From positions 1-64,000 of the forward strand of contig BPGX01000002.1 of the NCBI GenBank assembly GCA_026003255.1: a stretch of 64,000 nt of DNA. The letters run 5' to 3'. Under the pieces are notes generated by a model, which was not told where the DNA came from, did not search any database, and saw only the letters and a program-made list of their open reading frames with translations. Within the stretch, counting starts at the first letter, position 1. Every line of letters begins with the position of its first letter. Origin of the DNA: Bacteroidia bacterium. GTDB lineage: Bacteria; Bacteroidota; Bacteroidia; B-17B0; Aurantibacillaceae. This document shows, one piece after another, positions 1 through 8,367 of this stretch. The translations under genes were made by a program, and so were the position numbers.

Positions 1-2
1 GT

Positions 3-668
3 ATTTATTACACGTTCAAATGGGGGAGTGAATGGGTAAGTGCATTTGTGGCCGATATTATACCTGTTGAAATTCAGGAACAAATGGGACAATATACTTT
101 ACAATCTCTGGAAGCACAGGGAATGCAACAAAGTAAATTGCCTGTTTTTACTCAAAATAAAATTCGTCGTTTCTTTAATAATATAATGGATAAAGATAGT
201 GTGAATATTCATCTTGTTTTTAAAGATGCTGAATTCCCGAATGCTCTTGCACTTCCGGGTAATACAATTGTTTTGTTGGATTCTCTCATATTATTGAGTA
301 AAGATACCGTAAGGTATGAAGATGTTTTAGGAGTGCTGGCGCACGAGGCGGGGCATTTGCATTACAAGCACAGTTTGAAGTTGATGATAAAATCTGGTTT
401 GACAGCTGCAGTAGTGGGTTATTTCATTGGCGATTATTCTGCTTTTCTGGCTACATTAGCCCATCAATTGTTTTCATTGTCTTATTCAAGAAGTTACGAA
501 GAGCAGGCCGATGATTATGCCATTCAATTATTGAAACAACACAATATTTCTACCTTACCATTAGCAGATTTGTTAGAAACCATTAGTAAAGATACCGAAC
601 ACATTCCTGCTTTTTTATCAACACATCCAGTTACAAAAGAAAGAGTGAAGAAGTTGAGAGGAAGTTAA
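3..668 (+). CDS. M48 family metallopeptidase, 3' part only
   Basis: This is the C-terminal part of a zinc metalloprotease. The reading frame is open to the left edge of the window, so the true start lies outside; the GTG at 48 is not a convincing start because the upstream codons read as continuous protein (YYTFKWGSEW...). The zinc-binding HEAGH motif lies near nt 343-357, and a downstream glutamate in SYEEQADDYA is the expected third ligand of M48 proteases. The segment between them is hydrophobic and could be membrane-associated. Proteins of this type usually process or degrade envelope proteins. The family is clear; substrate and exact subfamily are not. Confidence 0.85.
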   Translation: MYYTFKWGSEWVSAFVADIIPVEIQEQMGQYTLQSLEAQGMQQSKLPVFTQNKIRRFFNNIMDKDSVNIHLVFKDAEFPNALALPGNTIVLLDSLILLSKDTVRYEDVLGVLAHEAGHLHYKHSLKLMIKSGLTAAVVGYFIGDYSAFLATLAHQLFSLSYSRSYEEQADDYAIQLLKQHNISTLPLADLLETISKDTEHIPAFLSTHPVTKERVKKLRGS

Positions 669-683
669 GTGTGTTATTTAACT

Positions 684-1107
684 CAAATAATGTATTTAAT
701 GCTTCGTAAGTGCCTTGTTTTTCTTTGCTGATGCATTCTTGTTTGTTTTTTATTTTCACCAATTAAGTGCTTGGTAATAGCGAAGAAAAAGGGCGTCATT
801 GCGACCCTTCCATAAAATGGAAGTGAAAGCGATCTCGCAAAGGAAGGAGGAATAACTTTTGAGATTGCTTCAGGAACGATGTTCCTTCGCAATGACGGGC
901 ATTTTCATTTGAGATTGCTTTGGAAGCGATGCTTCCTCGCAATGACGGGCAACTTCATAAGGGATTGCTTCGTCGCTACGCTCCTCGCAATGACGCGTCG
1001 GGATTGCAATGACGGGCATGTTCACAGGAGATTGCTTCGGATGCTTTGCATCCTCGCAATGACGGGCTTATTCAAACGTTTTAGAAATGCCTAATGAATA
1101 ATTTAGG
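684..1107. repeat. MITE-like cluster of hairpin repeats (element A)
   Basis: No gene is supported here. The stretch holds four hairpin units of about 40 bp at 861-900, 911-950, 961-997 and 1028-1067, all built as ATTGC-stem-loop-stem-GCAATGACG. A collapsed unit lacking the inner hairpin lies at 1000-1017. A degenerate copy in the other orientation starts near 794 (CGTCATTGCGACC). The outer ends (near 684-705 and 1091-1107, CTAATGAATAATTTAGG) form imperfect inverted repeats and recur around 57.2-57.4 kb and 61.9-62.2 kb. I infer a non-autonomous mobile repeat of the REP/MITE type; no transposase is present in the window. Confidence 0.75.
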
Positions 1108-1140
1108 TTAAAATTATTTTTTTCTTTGAAAAATATTTCT

Positions 1141-1148
1141 TACCTTTG
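1141..1148 (+). promoter_or_regulatory. -7 promoter element TACCTTTG
   Basis: Exact match to the Bacteroidota -7 consensus TAnnTTTG. Transcription would begin near 1155, about 11 nt before the ATG at 1166. The -33 region has only a T-run (about 1117-1120) at the right spacing. The position argues that translation does not start at the in-frame TTG at 1126. Confidence 0.6.
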
Positions 1149-1165
1149 TGTCAAAATCTACAATT

Positions 1166-1246
1166 ATGAAAACACAATTATCTACTCCGGCAAAAGGTGT
1201 AGAAATGTTTTCTACACTACACTACACTACCAACATTCATCTTTGA
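1166..1246 (+). CDS. Leader ORF, out of frame with the downstream T9SS protein
   Basis: A 26-codon ORF starts at the first ATG after the promoter and ends at TGA 1244-1246. Its last third is the pentanucleotide tract (CTACA)3.8 at 1212-1230. Removing one 5-nt unit would join this ATG in frame to the protein beginning at 1261, with no stop in between, extending its N-terminus by 30 residues. The ORF is seen directly; that it is a phase-variable start rather than a plain upstream ORF or broken start is inference. Confidence 0.45.
   Translation: MKTQLSTPAKGVEMFSTLHYTTNIHL
1212..1230 (+). repeat. Pentanucleotide tandem repeat (CTACA)3.8
   Basis: Nineteen bases with an exact 5-nt period between the promoter-proximal ATG (1166) and the signal-peptide coding region of the next gene. 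A period not divisible by three makes unit gain or loss frame-switching. Confidence 0.75.
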
Positions 1247-1260
1247 AGAAAAAGAATATG

Positions 1261-4200
1261 TTGGAGTATTTTATTTGTCGGAGCAAACGATGGTGGCAGG
1301 TAGTGTTTGTTTTTTTAAGTGGTTTGTTTTTTGAATTGCAAGCACAGTTTCAGGCGGGACTGGATGCCGGTCATCCATTTACAATCCTTGTAAATACGGA
1401 TAGTATTTATTATCAAAATCAAACACATGGATGGTTTAAGTTTAATACCAACAATTTTAGTAATATTACTGGAAATGCGGTGACTTTAAAAGGGGCGTTA
1501 TTACCCACTTCATCAAGAATCATCCAGTATGATACCGTATTTGTAAAAAGTTTGATTATTTATGATAGTTTGATGAATATCGTATTTGCAGATACAATAA
1601 AACACATTCAAGACACATTAAATATCAATGTAACACTTAATAAGAATCAAAACTACTGGATAGATGTAATAGCGAATTATCCCTGTGATACTTGCGTGTA
1701 CAATCAGGAAGTAACTTATAGTTTAGGTATTTTAGGTTGCCCATCTTGTCCACCGATTAATTTATGTTTTGTATGTAATGTGTTAAGTGGGGTTTTGACT
1801 ACCAGCCCACCGCCAAACCAGAGATATTGTATTAATTCTCAAGTCATCATCAATAGTAATATCACATTTTCTTCTTCTGAATTCAAGATGGGACCGAATG
1901 CAAAGATAATTATTGGAAACGGCGGTATGCTGACGATTGATAATTGTCATATTTATACCTGTGGGAACTGGATGTGGGATGGTATCAAAATTTACGACCC
2001 GGCTACTAATTCGGCGTCTACTGGCCGGTTATTTATTCAGAATAATAGTTTAATTGAAGATGCGAAATGTGCAGTAAGTATTCCTTATGGTTCACCGGTA
2101 GTGTGGACAAATTTACTTGGTGTTACGAACACTGTTTTCAATAAAAACGATACGGCCATTGCTATTCGTAATTTTTATCCTACTACTTCACCTGCGTTAA
2201 TTGGTATTTCGTCTACGATTTTCACTTGTCGGAAAATTCCATACAGTCAAAATCCGCCTTTTGTAGTACCGGCGGCCTATTATACAGCCGTGCGTGGCAG
2301 CAGTTCATATCCCGGTTCGGCATTAACCAGCCCTTATATAAATAATTCTACTTATCCTGTTACCACTACTAAGGCGGGACAGAATGCCAAAATTGGAATT
2401 TATCTGAATGATGTTGGAACTACTTCGGGTACGTCTTTGCCATTATCTTATAATGTCATTCAAATTGGTTTTGGCTCATCCTTTATTCCTGTTGGTACCG
2501 TTAAGGATATCAATATTTTTGATAATATGCAGGAGGCCGGTATTTATGCTATTAATGCTAATCTGAAATGTGTCAATAATGTGTTTCAAAACGGAGCACC
2601 AAAATTATCGAAGAAATTTGGTATCATATACGGACAAGGTATTTATGCTGAAGCTACCACAAAAAATTGTGTTTTGAGAGTTAGGCATGTTCTTCCATTT
2701 TTTTCACCTGTGAATCCTTATTCTTATTGGGGACCTGGTAATAATATCTTTTTTGATGTGAGCAGAGCCGTTAATGTTAAAAATTATTTAGATGTAGAAA
2801 TAAATAATTGTGATATTCGCAGTACACAAACGGCTACTGGTACCTTGCATAAAGGAGAGTTCGGCATTTTAGATAATACCTATCAGTTTTTCAGACACTA
2901 TGTAGTGTTCAATACACTCTTTAATATTGAGAATGGTATTGCAATCTGGACGGATTATGGATCTGTTAATATCCCCTCTGTTGGTTCTTTTGCCAATGCT
3001 CAATACTCCGGACGAATGAAAGTAGATAGTAATATCGTACAAGCGAATTATTTCTCTCAAACAGTTACCACACAATTTGTCAGTAATGCTATTGTAGTTG
3101 ATAATACTGCTGTTACTGGTGTACCATTAATCGCACCTTACATTATTTCCGTTAAAGGGAATACCTTGAAAGATGTATATAGAGGCATTTATGTCAATAA
3201 TTATTTTAAGAAAAATGTGTATGTTTATAGAAATTGCATTACTTTGAGAACAGAAAGTGGGAACCCATTGCAATACGGTATTGTAAAAAAGATGTTGACC
3301 GGCACCGGATTTCTTACTAATTTTTGTACAGAAAATGATATTAAAGGACCGGGACCTACTAACCCGAATATGTACGGCATACGAATCGACCAATCTTTGA
3401 ATGAGCAGGTCAAATGTAATAGAGTGGACAAAGTGTATAACAGCATTGCTTTTGATGGAGGCAGCGGTGTATGCCGGTTTACAGGAAACTCCATGTTTAA
3501 TTACATGTATGGCTATTCGCTGAAAAACAATTCTATTATCGGACCACAAGGTGCACCCGGCAGCCCTTCTGACAACCAATGGGGCGCTGCTAACTGTTTT
3601 ACACAATTCAAAACACTGGTAATGAATGCCAACGCTCTATCATCGCCTTTGTATGTCCGCCCCAATCCACCAGTTTTTAATCCTAATGGGTGCGGTTTTG
3701 CCGTAGGAGGTATGCCCTATTCTGTTTCTAATGGTTTAATTTACACTACTGGTGGCATTGCTTTGCCTTGTGGAATACCGACACAATTTAATACTTGTGA
3801 TCCTTACTTTCCACCTACCCCTATTACCCCATCTAATGAACCCACTCCACCACCATTTGCCTCTACGGCCAGTGTGGCTTTGATACAAACCTTAGAAAAA
3901 ATTGCCCAGAATCAAATCCCTCTGCCGGCACTGGATCAATGGCAACAGCATAATTTTCTCTACCGTTTGCTGAGCAGTGATACTGCTTTGAGGAGCACTT
4001 CGCCGATATTAAACAATTATTATTTAGCCAATCAAAACAGTGTTCATCAGAATATCATGGATATTGAGAACGATTTGTTTGGAGGCAATTTAGCAGGAGC
4101 GCAGAGCAAACTAATGAGCTGGAACCCGCAAAACAGCAAAGAAAGTACCTTAAAGGATTACTATACCATTCGTTTAAATTATGCTTTGAATAACCAACAA

Positions 4201-4647
4201 TTAACTACCAACGATAGTATTCAGTTGTACTCTATCGCTGCTTCCTGTGAACAAACCAATGGCTATGCGGTGAGTTTTGCCCGTACATTTTATGATATGT
4301 TATATGAACGGATTCATCTCTGGACAGATAATTGCAACACTTCCAGTGGTCAGAGAAAACTACAATCCGATATTTATCATCCGGTCAGTGATGCCAATTC
4401 GAATCTGAAAGTTATACCCAATCCTGCCAGAGAAAGTTCGGTTCAACTCTGGTGTGAGGATTGTGCGGAGGTTACTAAAATTAAAGTGATGGATTTGAGT
4501 GGCAAAGTATTGTATGAGAAAACAGAAGAGAAGGTTCAATTCCCATATACTTTAAGTATACCTTATTCATCCGGTGTGTATCTCATTCAGATTATGGAAG
4601 GTAATGGTACCATACACACTCAGAAAGTCATTTTACAAAACCGATAG
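1261..4647 (+). CDS. Secreted T9SS cargo protein (beta-helix-like, type A sorting domain)
   Basis: Large surface or secreted protein of about 1,128 residues. The ATG at 1261 gives a basic n-region followed by a hydrophobic core (VVFVFLSGLFF) and cleavage near LQAQ, a good signal peptide. An early cysteine-rich part (about residues 138-165, with CDTC, CPSC and CFVC) precedes a long Asn/Gly-rich region with repeated N-x-I and G-I-Y strands typical of parallel beta-helices. The last 80 residues start with VIPNPARESS and run through IKVMDLSGKVL to GVYLIQIM, a type A T9SS C-terminal sorting domain. The protein would cross the outer membrane by T9SS. The ligand is unknown. The start is uncertain because an out-of-frame ATG and pentamer tract lie upstream. 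Confidence 0.85.
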   Translation: MEYFICRSKRWWQVVFVFLSGLFFELQAQFQAGLDAGHPFTILVNTDSIYYQNQTHGWFKFNTNNFSNITGNAVTLKGALLPTSSRIIQYDTVFVKSLIIYDSLMNIVFADTIKHIQDTLNINVTLNKNQNYWIDVIANYPCDTCVYNQEVTYSLGILGCPSCPPINLCFVCNVLSGVLTTSPPPNQRYCINSQVIINSNITFSSSEFKMGPNAKIIIGNGGMLTIDNCHIYTCGNWMWDGIKIYDPATNSASTGRLFIQNNSLIEDAKCAVSIPYGSPVVWTNLLGVTNTVFNKNDTAIAIRNFYPTTSPALIGISSTIFTCRKIPYSQNPPFVVPAAYYTAVRGSSSYPGSALTSPYINNSTYPVTTTKAGQNAKIGIYLNDVGTTSGTSLPLSYNVIQIGFGSSFIPVGTVKDINIFDNMQEAGIYAINANLKCVNNVFQNGAPKLSKKFGIIYGQGIYAEATTKNCVLRVRHVLPFFSPVNPYSYWGPGNNIFFDVSRAVNVKNYLDVEINNCDIRSTQTATGTLHKGEFGILDNTYQFFRHYVVFNTLFNIENGIAIWTDYGSVNIPSVGSFANAQYSGRMKVDSNIVQANYFSQTVTTQFVSNAIVVDNTAVTGVPLIAPYIISVKGNTLKDVYRGIYVNNYFKKNVYVYRNCITLRTESGNPLQYGIVKKMLTGTGFLTNFCTENDIKGPGPTNPNMYGIRIDQSLNEQVKCNRVDKVYNSIAFDGGSGVCRFTGNSMFNYMYGYSLKNNSIIGPQGAPGSPSDNQWGAANCFTQFKTLVMNANALSSPLYVRPNPPVFNPNGCGFAVGGMPYSVSNGLIYTTGGIALPCGIPTQFNTCDPYFPPTPITPSNEPTPPPFASTASVALIQTLEKIAQNQIPLPALDQWQQHNFLYRLLSSDTALRSTSPILNNYYLANQNSVHQNIMDIENDLFGGNLAGAQSKLMSWNPQNSKESTLKDYYTIRLNYALNNQQLTTNDSIQLYSIAASCEQTNGYAVSFARTFYDMLYERIHLWTDNCNTSSGQRKLQSDIYHPVSDANSNLKVIPNPARESSVQLWCEDCAEVTKIKVMDLSGKVLYEKTEEKVQFPYTLSIPYSSGVYLIQIMEGNGTIHTQKVILQNR

Positions 4648-4668
4648 AAAATTTAAGAACAGAGGGAC

Positions 4669-4708
4669 AACAGAATGCACGGACATTTGCCGTGCATTCT
4701 GTTTTATA
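4669..4708 (+). terminator. Rho-independent terminator
   Basis: A perfect 14-bp stem (AACAGAATGCACGG paired with its complement) closes a 7-nt loop and is followed by TTATATTTT. It lies just after the stop at 4647 and ends the first T9SS gene before the next one starts at 4725. Confidence 0.8.
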
Positions 4709-4724
4709 TTTTAAGAAATTAAAA

Positions 4725-7211
4725 ATGAAAAAAAAGAAATATTATTTCTGGGGAGTTCTGATATTGTTTCAATGTTTGTTATTGACGGCTCAGACGAAGT
4801 TTGACAAGTTGATATGGTTTAATAATTTGCCGGCTTATGTAGCGAAGGATAATGCGCATTTTTATGTGAATGCAATAGAATATAATAAGGCGTATTATGT
4901 ATTTGGTTTTAATACAGGGCGGATACAGACGAGTAATTGCAATGATAGTTATGATGGCTGGAATGTGTTTAAGTTGGATAGCAATGGGAATTTGTTGAGG
5001 GCATTGAGGATAGGAGGACCGATAGATGGAGAGAGGATGTTTGGACCTGTTATTCAGACGAGAGATAAGGGTTTTTTAATATCGGGCCATAGTACTTCTT
5101 TTTCATACACTCAAAGGTGTGATTCGTTTGATATGGATTGTAATTTTTTGAAACTGGATAGTAACTTAAATTTTCAGTGGTTAAAGTCCGTTGGTGGTCG
5201 TAAAAGTGAGATATTAGTGAAATGTTATGAATTAAAAAATGGTGGATATATGGCATTTGGAGCGACGAATTCTTTTGGTTATGGGGGCAATGATTCTTTG
5301 TTGAAGGATATATTTGACAATGGGGATATTTACATTATGAAACTTTCATCGAATGGACAATTATTAGGGAGTATTACTTATGGTACTAAGTATGCGGATA
5401 TAATTTTAGATGTTGAGAAGGATGAGGGGGATAATTTTTACATAATTGGAAGGTATCAAGAAAATGATACAAGTTCGAATCCAATTGGTACAAGAGTATT
5501 GCCATTTGTTATGAAAGTGGATAGTAATTTAAATGTTTTATGGTCGCATTACTATTATATTACACCAATTACACCATTAGATCCATTAAAAACAGCTTCT
5601 ATCTTTGGAAGTATAAAATTATTAAAAAACAATGTTCTTTATCTTACTCAGTATCATCCCAAACCTGGTTCAAATTCTTATTTTCAGAAAATTTTGAGAA
5701 TAGATCCTAATACAGGTAATATAATACCTGCAAATAATAATTGGTATCTTTTTCCAAGTGAAGTGCCTGGTGCTGCTGGTCCTGATGAGAAAATTTTAGT
5801 ATATAATAATAATTTATACGTTCAATGGTGGTCGTTTTATACTTACATTGCCTATTTATCCAGAATAATTGGTGTTTTTGATACTTCTCTTTATTTATTA
5901 AAAATGAGCCATATTCCTCGACCTTTGAAAGAAGTATGCATGTACTCTATAGGTCCTGGTAGTTTGATAAATCATCCTTTTATTGATTCTCACAGTGATT
6001 TCCTTTTAGGTTCAACGGCTATTTTAGATACAATGAATTTTACTAAAAATTATCTATATCTCACGAAGATGACCCCTGATTTTGAGACCTGTTATCCGGA
6101 TACGGGCTCTATTCCAGAGGATACGGCTACTATTTCTTACATTCCGGTAGCCACCGGAAGTATTACTTCTATCAATCAAGGAATTGTATTGAGTTGGACA
6201 CCGACAATCGTAGAAGGCGCAAAAGATTCTACGCTTTGTTTTTGCCCAGGTATTCCGATGCAAACGCAGGTTACACCGGTCAATTGCTTTTCAAACGGTG
6301 CTGCTACTCTCACGCCATTACAAAACGGGAATTACACTTATCAATGGACACCTTCTGTAAGTTCAACCAATACTGCCAGCAATCTAACGGCTGGTACATA
6401 TACGGTTATTGTTTCAGATTCTACGGGCTGCTGGCACAGGGAATTGATTACGATACCGGTACAGATGTCGTTTCCTTTGACAGTAAGCGGTTCGACGGCA
6501 TTATGTTCCGGAGAGAGCGGGACGATTTCTGTTAGAGGTGGAGAGTCGTATAGTTGGAGTACAGGAGATACGAGCAGTGTGATAGTGGTACAACCTTCTG
6601 TTACGACGAATTATACTCTTACTGCTGCTGCCGGGAGTTGTACTCAAACGGTTGTGTACACGATATCTGTAACTGCTACGCCGACGGTGGTTGCTTCGCC
6701 ATTGAGTGGTACGATTAGTAGTGGAGATACGATAGAGATAACATTAAGTGGTGCGGGAAGTTATTCAATAGTTTCCGGTGGTAATTATTTATGGATAGAT
6801 ACGAATAAGGTGTTGTTATATCCGAGGGAGACGGAGATATATTGTATAGAGGGGGAGAACCTGGGTTGTGTAGATAGTAGTTGTGTTCGTGTGGTAGTGG
6901 ATGGTTCGTGTATGGATGTGGAGGTTCCGAATGTATTTACGCCGAATGGGGATGGTGTGAATGAGTGGTGGAAGGTGAATTGGCGATGTTCGGAGTTGGT
7001 GGAGGGTTTTAAGGTGGAAGTATTTGACAGGTGGGGAGTTTTGGTTTATGTGAGTGAGGATAAGTTTTTTCGTTGGGATGGTAGATGTAAAGGCGGAAAG
7101 GTATTAGGTGATGGGGATAGGTGTGTGAGTGGGACGTATTATTATGTGATGAGTTGGGAGGTGCATAAGAAAAAGGTAGAACGGAAAGGTTATATAACAT
7201 TGTTGAGATGA
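4725..7211 (+). CDS. Secreted protein with PKD-like region and gliding-motility-type C-terminal domain (T9SS type B)
   Basis: About 828 residues. The ATG at 4725 is preferred over an ATG 11 codons upstream because it yields a lysine-rich n-region and a hydrophobic core ending in LLLTAQ. Residues about 25-480 contain repeated FKLDSNGNLL and KLDSNLNF-type motifs, like propeller-type beta repeats. PKD/Ig-like segments rich in Ser, Thr and Gly follow. The last 90 residues begin VPNVFTPNGDGVNE and contain VFDRWGVLVY and WDG, the hallmark of the gliding-motility-associated C-terminal domain (type B T9SS cargo). The ends of the gene are strikingly G-rich on the coding strand while the middle is not. 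The role is probably adhesion or another surface function; substrate unknown. Confidence 0.85.
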   Translation: MKKKKYYFWGVLILFQCLLLTAQTKFDKLIWFNNLPAYVAKDNAHFYVNAIEYNKAYYVFGFNTGRIQTSNCNDSYDGWNVFKLDSNGNLLRALRIGGPIDGERMFGPVIQTRDKGFLISGHSTSFSYTQRCDSFDMDCNFLKLDSNLNFQWLKSVGGRKSEILVKCYELKNGGYMAFGATNSFGYGGNDSLLKDIFDNGDIYIMKLSSNGQLLGSITYGTKYADIILDVEKDEGDNFYIIGRYQENDTSSNPIGTRVLPFVMKVDSNLNVLWSHYYYITPITPLDPLKTASIFGSIKLLKNNVLYLTQYHPKPGSNSYFQKILRIDPNTGNIIPANNNWYLFPSEVPGAAGPDEKILVYNNNLYVQWWSFYTYIAYLSRIIGVFDTSLYLLKMSHIPRPLKEVCMYSIGPGSLINHPFIDSHSDFLLGSTAILDTMNFTKNYLYLTKMTPDFETCYPDTGSIPEDTATISYIPVATGSITSINQGIVLSWTPTIVEGAKDSTLCFCPGIPMQTQVTPVNCFSNGAATLTPLQNGNYTYQWTPSVSSTNTASNLTAGTYTVIVSDSTGCWHRELITIPVQMSFPLTVSGSTALCSGESGTISVRGGESYSWSTGDTSSVIVVQPSVTTNYTLTAAAGSCTQTVVYTISVTATPTVVASPLSGTISSGDTIEITLSGAGSYSIVSGGNYLWIDTNKVLLYPRETEIYCIEGENLGCVDSSCVRVVVDGSCMDVEVPNVFTPNGDGVNEWWKVNWRCSELVEGFKVEVFDRWGVLVYVSEDKFFRWDGRCKGGKVLGDGDRCVSGTYYYVMSWEVHKKKVERKGYITLLR

Positions 7212-7225
7212 AGTATACGTCATAT

Positions 7226-7960
7226 TTATCTCTTCACAATTAAAATATCTTCTCGTCTGTTGGCCATTGGTAGATTAGGATTTTGAGGAAGTAAATAGGT
7301 TTCACAACCAAATTTTCTGAACCGCATCATCAAAGAAAATATTACAGTATCGTCCATTTTTTGATTCAAATTTTCGTGAGCGGTTGCACCTTTTAATTTT
7401 TTCTGATTTTTCAGAAATGCTTTACCTTCAGCTGATTGTAAAAAACGATTTCGCTTATCAATATTAGGAATGTCTCCAATCAACATTCTTCCGCCCGGTT
7501 TTAATAAATCTACGGCTTCGTGAAGAAATTGGAAGATATTATCGTTTGCAAACACATAAAATAATACACTGTAGCATAAGATGTAATCTACTTTTCCTTT
7601 GTATCGCTTCAAAGTAGGATGTTCCAGAGGAAATTTTCCTGCAATATGTTTCGGGTAATTATCTTTTGGTAAATTATCTAACATTTCCTGAGAATCGTTT
7701 AATAATAATGTGTGTTTTTGTTTTTTACACAAATCAATGATTTTGTGTGTCAAAACATCACAACCACAACCAATGTCTAATACAACCTTTTTTGTTTCTT
7801 TATCAAAAGGTAATTTTGAAAGGATGTCTTCTAATATAGCATCGTAATACCCTTCTCTATAAGAGTTGGGGAAGCCGATTTTTTCTGGTAGTTTAAGATT
7901 TTTTTGTCGGGCTAATTTTTGAAAATCTTCAAAAGTCAGTTCTTTATTTTTTTTACTCAT
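7226..7960 (-). CDS. Class I SAM-dependent methyltransferase
   Basis: A 244-residue enzyme with a Rossmann-type SAM-binding core: motif I is VVLDIGCGCDVLT (about residues 79-91), followed by LLLNDSQEMLDNL and, later, DYILCYSVLFYVF and LLKPGGRMLIGDIP. It is the last gene of a tight operon; its ATG overlaps the stop of the cupin gene (ATGA). The neighbouring sugar-ketoisomerase-like cupin suggests modification of a sugar or surface glycan, but the substrate cannot be read from the sequence. Confidence 0.8.
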   Translation of the reverse strand: MSKKNKELTFEDFQKLARQKNLKLPEKIGFPNSYREGYYDAILEDILSKLPFDKETKKVVLDIGCGCDVLTHKIIDLCKKQKHTLLLNDSQEMLDNLPKDNYPKHIAGKFPLEHPTLKRYKGKVDYILCYSVLFYVFANDNIFQFLHEAVDLLKPGGRMLIGDIPNIDKRNRFLQSAEGKAFLKNQKKLKGATAHENLNQKMDDTVIFSLMMRFRKFGCETYLLPQNPNLPMANRREDILIVKR

Positions 7961-8367
7961 ACATAAAATGCTTTATATTTATTGTAATCACGAATATAAT
8001 CATTTTCGTCGTAAATTTCACTTGCTAATACTAATTGTACGGCTGTGTGTGAGTATTCCATGTAATGCCAGCAATAAGGAGGTAAATAAATACCTATGTT
8101 TGGTTTATCAAGCGTGTAGGCATTTTTAGTGCCATCGGGTAGTTCGGTATGAACAATGATTTTTCCGGCAACGGCTATGAGAATTTGTTCGGCTTTGTAA
8201 TGAGCGTGATGTCCGCGAGTCAGTTCTTCTGGAGTGAAGTAAGTCCAAAAAACTCTTTTTATCTCAAAAGGGATACTTTTCAAATTTTCAGCAACAGATA
8301 TATAACCAACTGTGCTATTGCCAATTTTTGAAAATTCTATAAAATAAGGTGGGGAATATTGGGTCAT
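7957..8367 (-). CDS. WxcM/FdtA-like cupin, putative dTDP-sugar 3,4-ketoisomerase
   Basis: A 136-residue single-domain cupin. The motif RGHHAHYKAEQILIAVAG with PPYCWHYMEYS downstream matches the FdtA/QdtA (WxcM C-terminal) family, which isomerises dTDP-4-keto-6-deoxyglucose to the 3-keto sugar in O-antigen or S-layer glycan synthesis. I choose the ATG at 8367 rather than 8394 because it overlaps the upstream FtsE-like stop as ATGA, like the next junction. The usual aminotransferase and acetyltransferase partners are absent nearby, so the exact reaction is inferred from the family only. Confidence 0.75.
   Translation of the reverse strand: MTQYSPPYFIEFSKIGNSTVGYISVAENLKSIPFEIKRVFWTYFTPEELTRGHHAHYKAEQILIAVAGKIIVHTELPDGTKNAYTLDKPNIGIYLPPYCWHYMEYSHTAVQLVLASEIYDENDYIRDYNKYKAFYV

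Noticed and set aside
861-1067. Possible CRISPR array (regularly spaced repeats)
   Set aside because: The repeats are palindromic hairpin units with variable inner stems and very short or no unique spacers, and no cas genes are present.
879-1094. 71-codon ORF on the plus strand
   Set aside because: It is translation of the hairpin repeats themselves and has no protein-like composition.
1126-1260. TTG at 1126 as start of the first T9SS protein
   Set aside because: It lies upstream of the -7 element at 1141-1148 and would not be transcribed from it.
3127-3606. 159-codon ORF on the minus strand
   Set aside because: Antisense to the first T9SS cargo gene; no motif and no upstream promoter.
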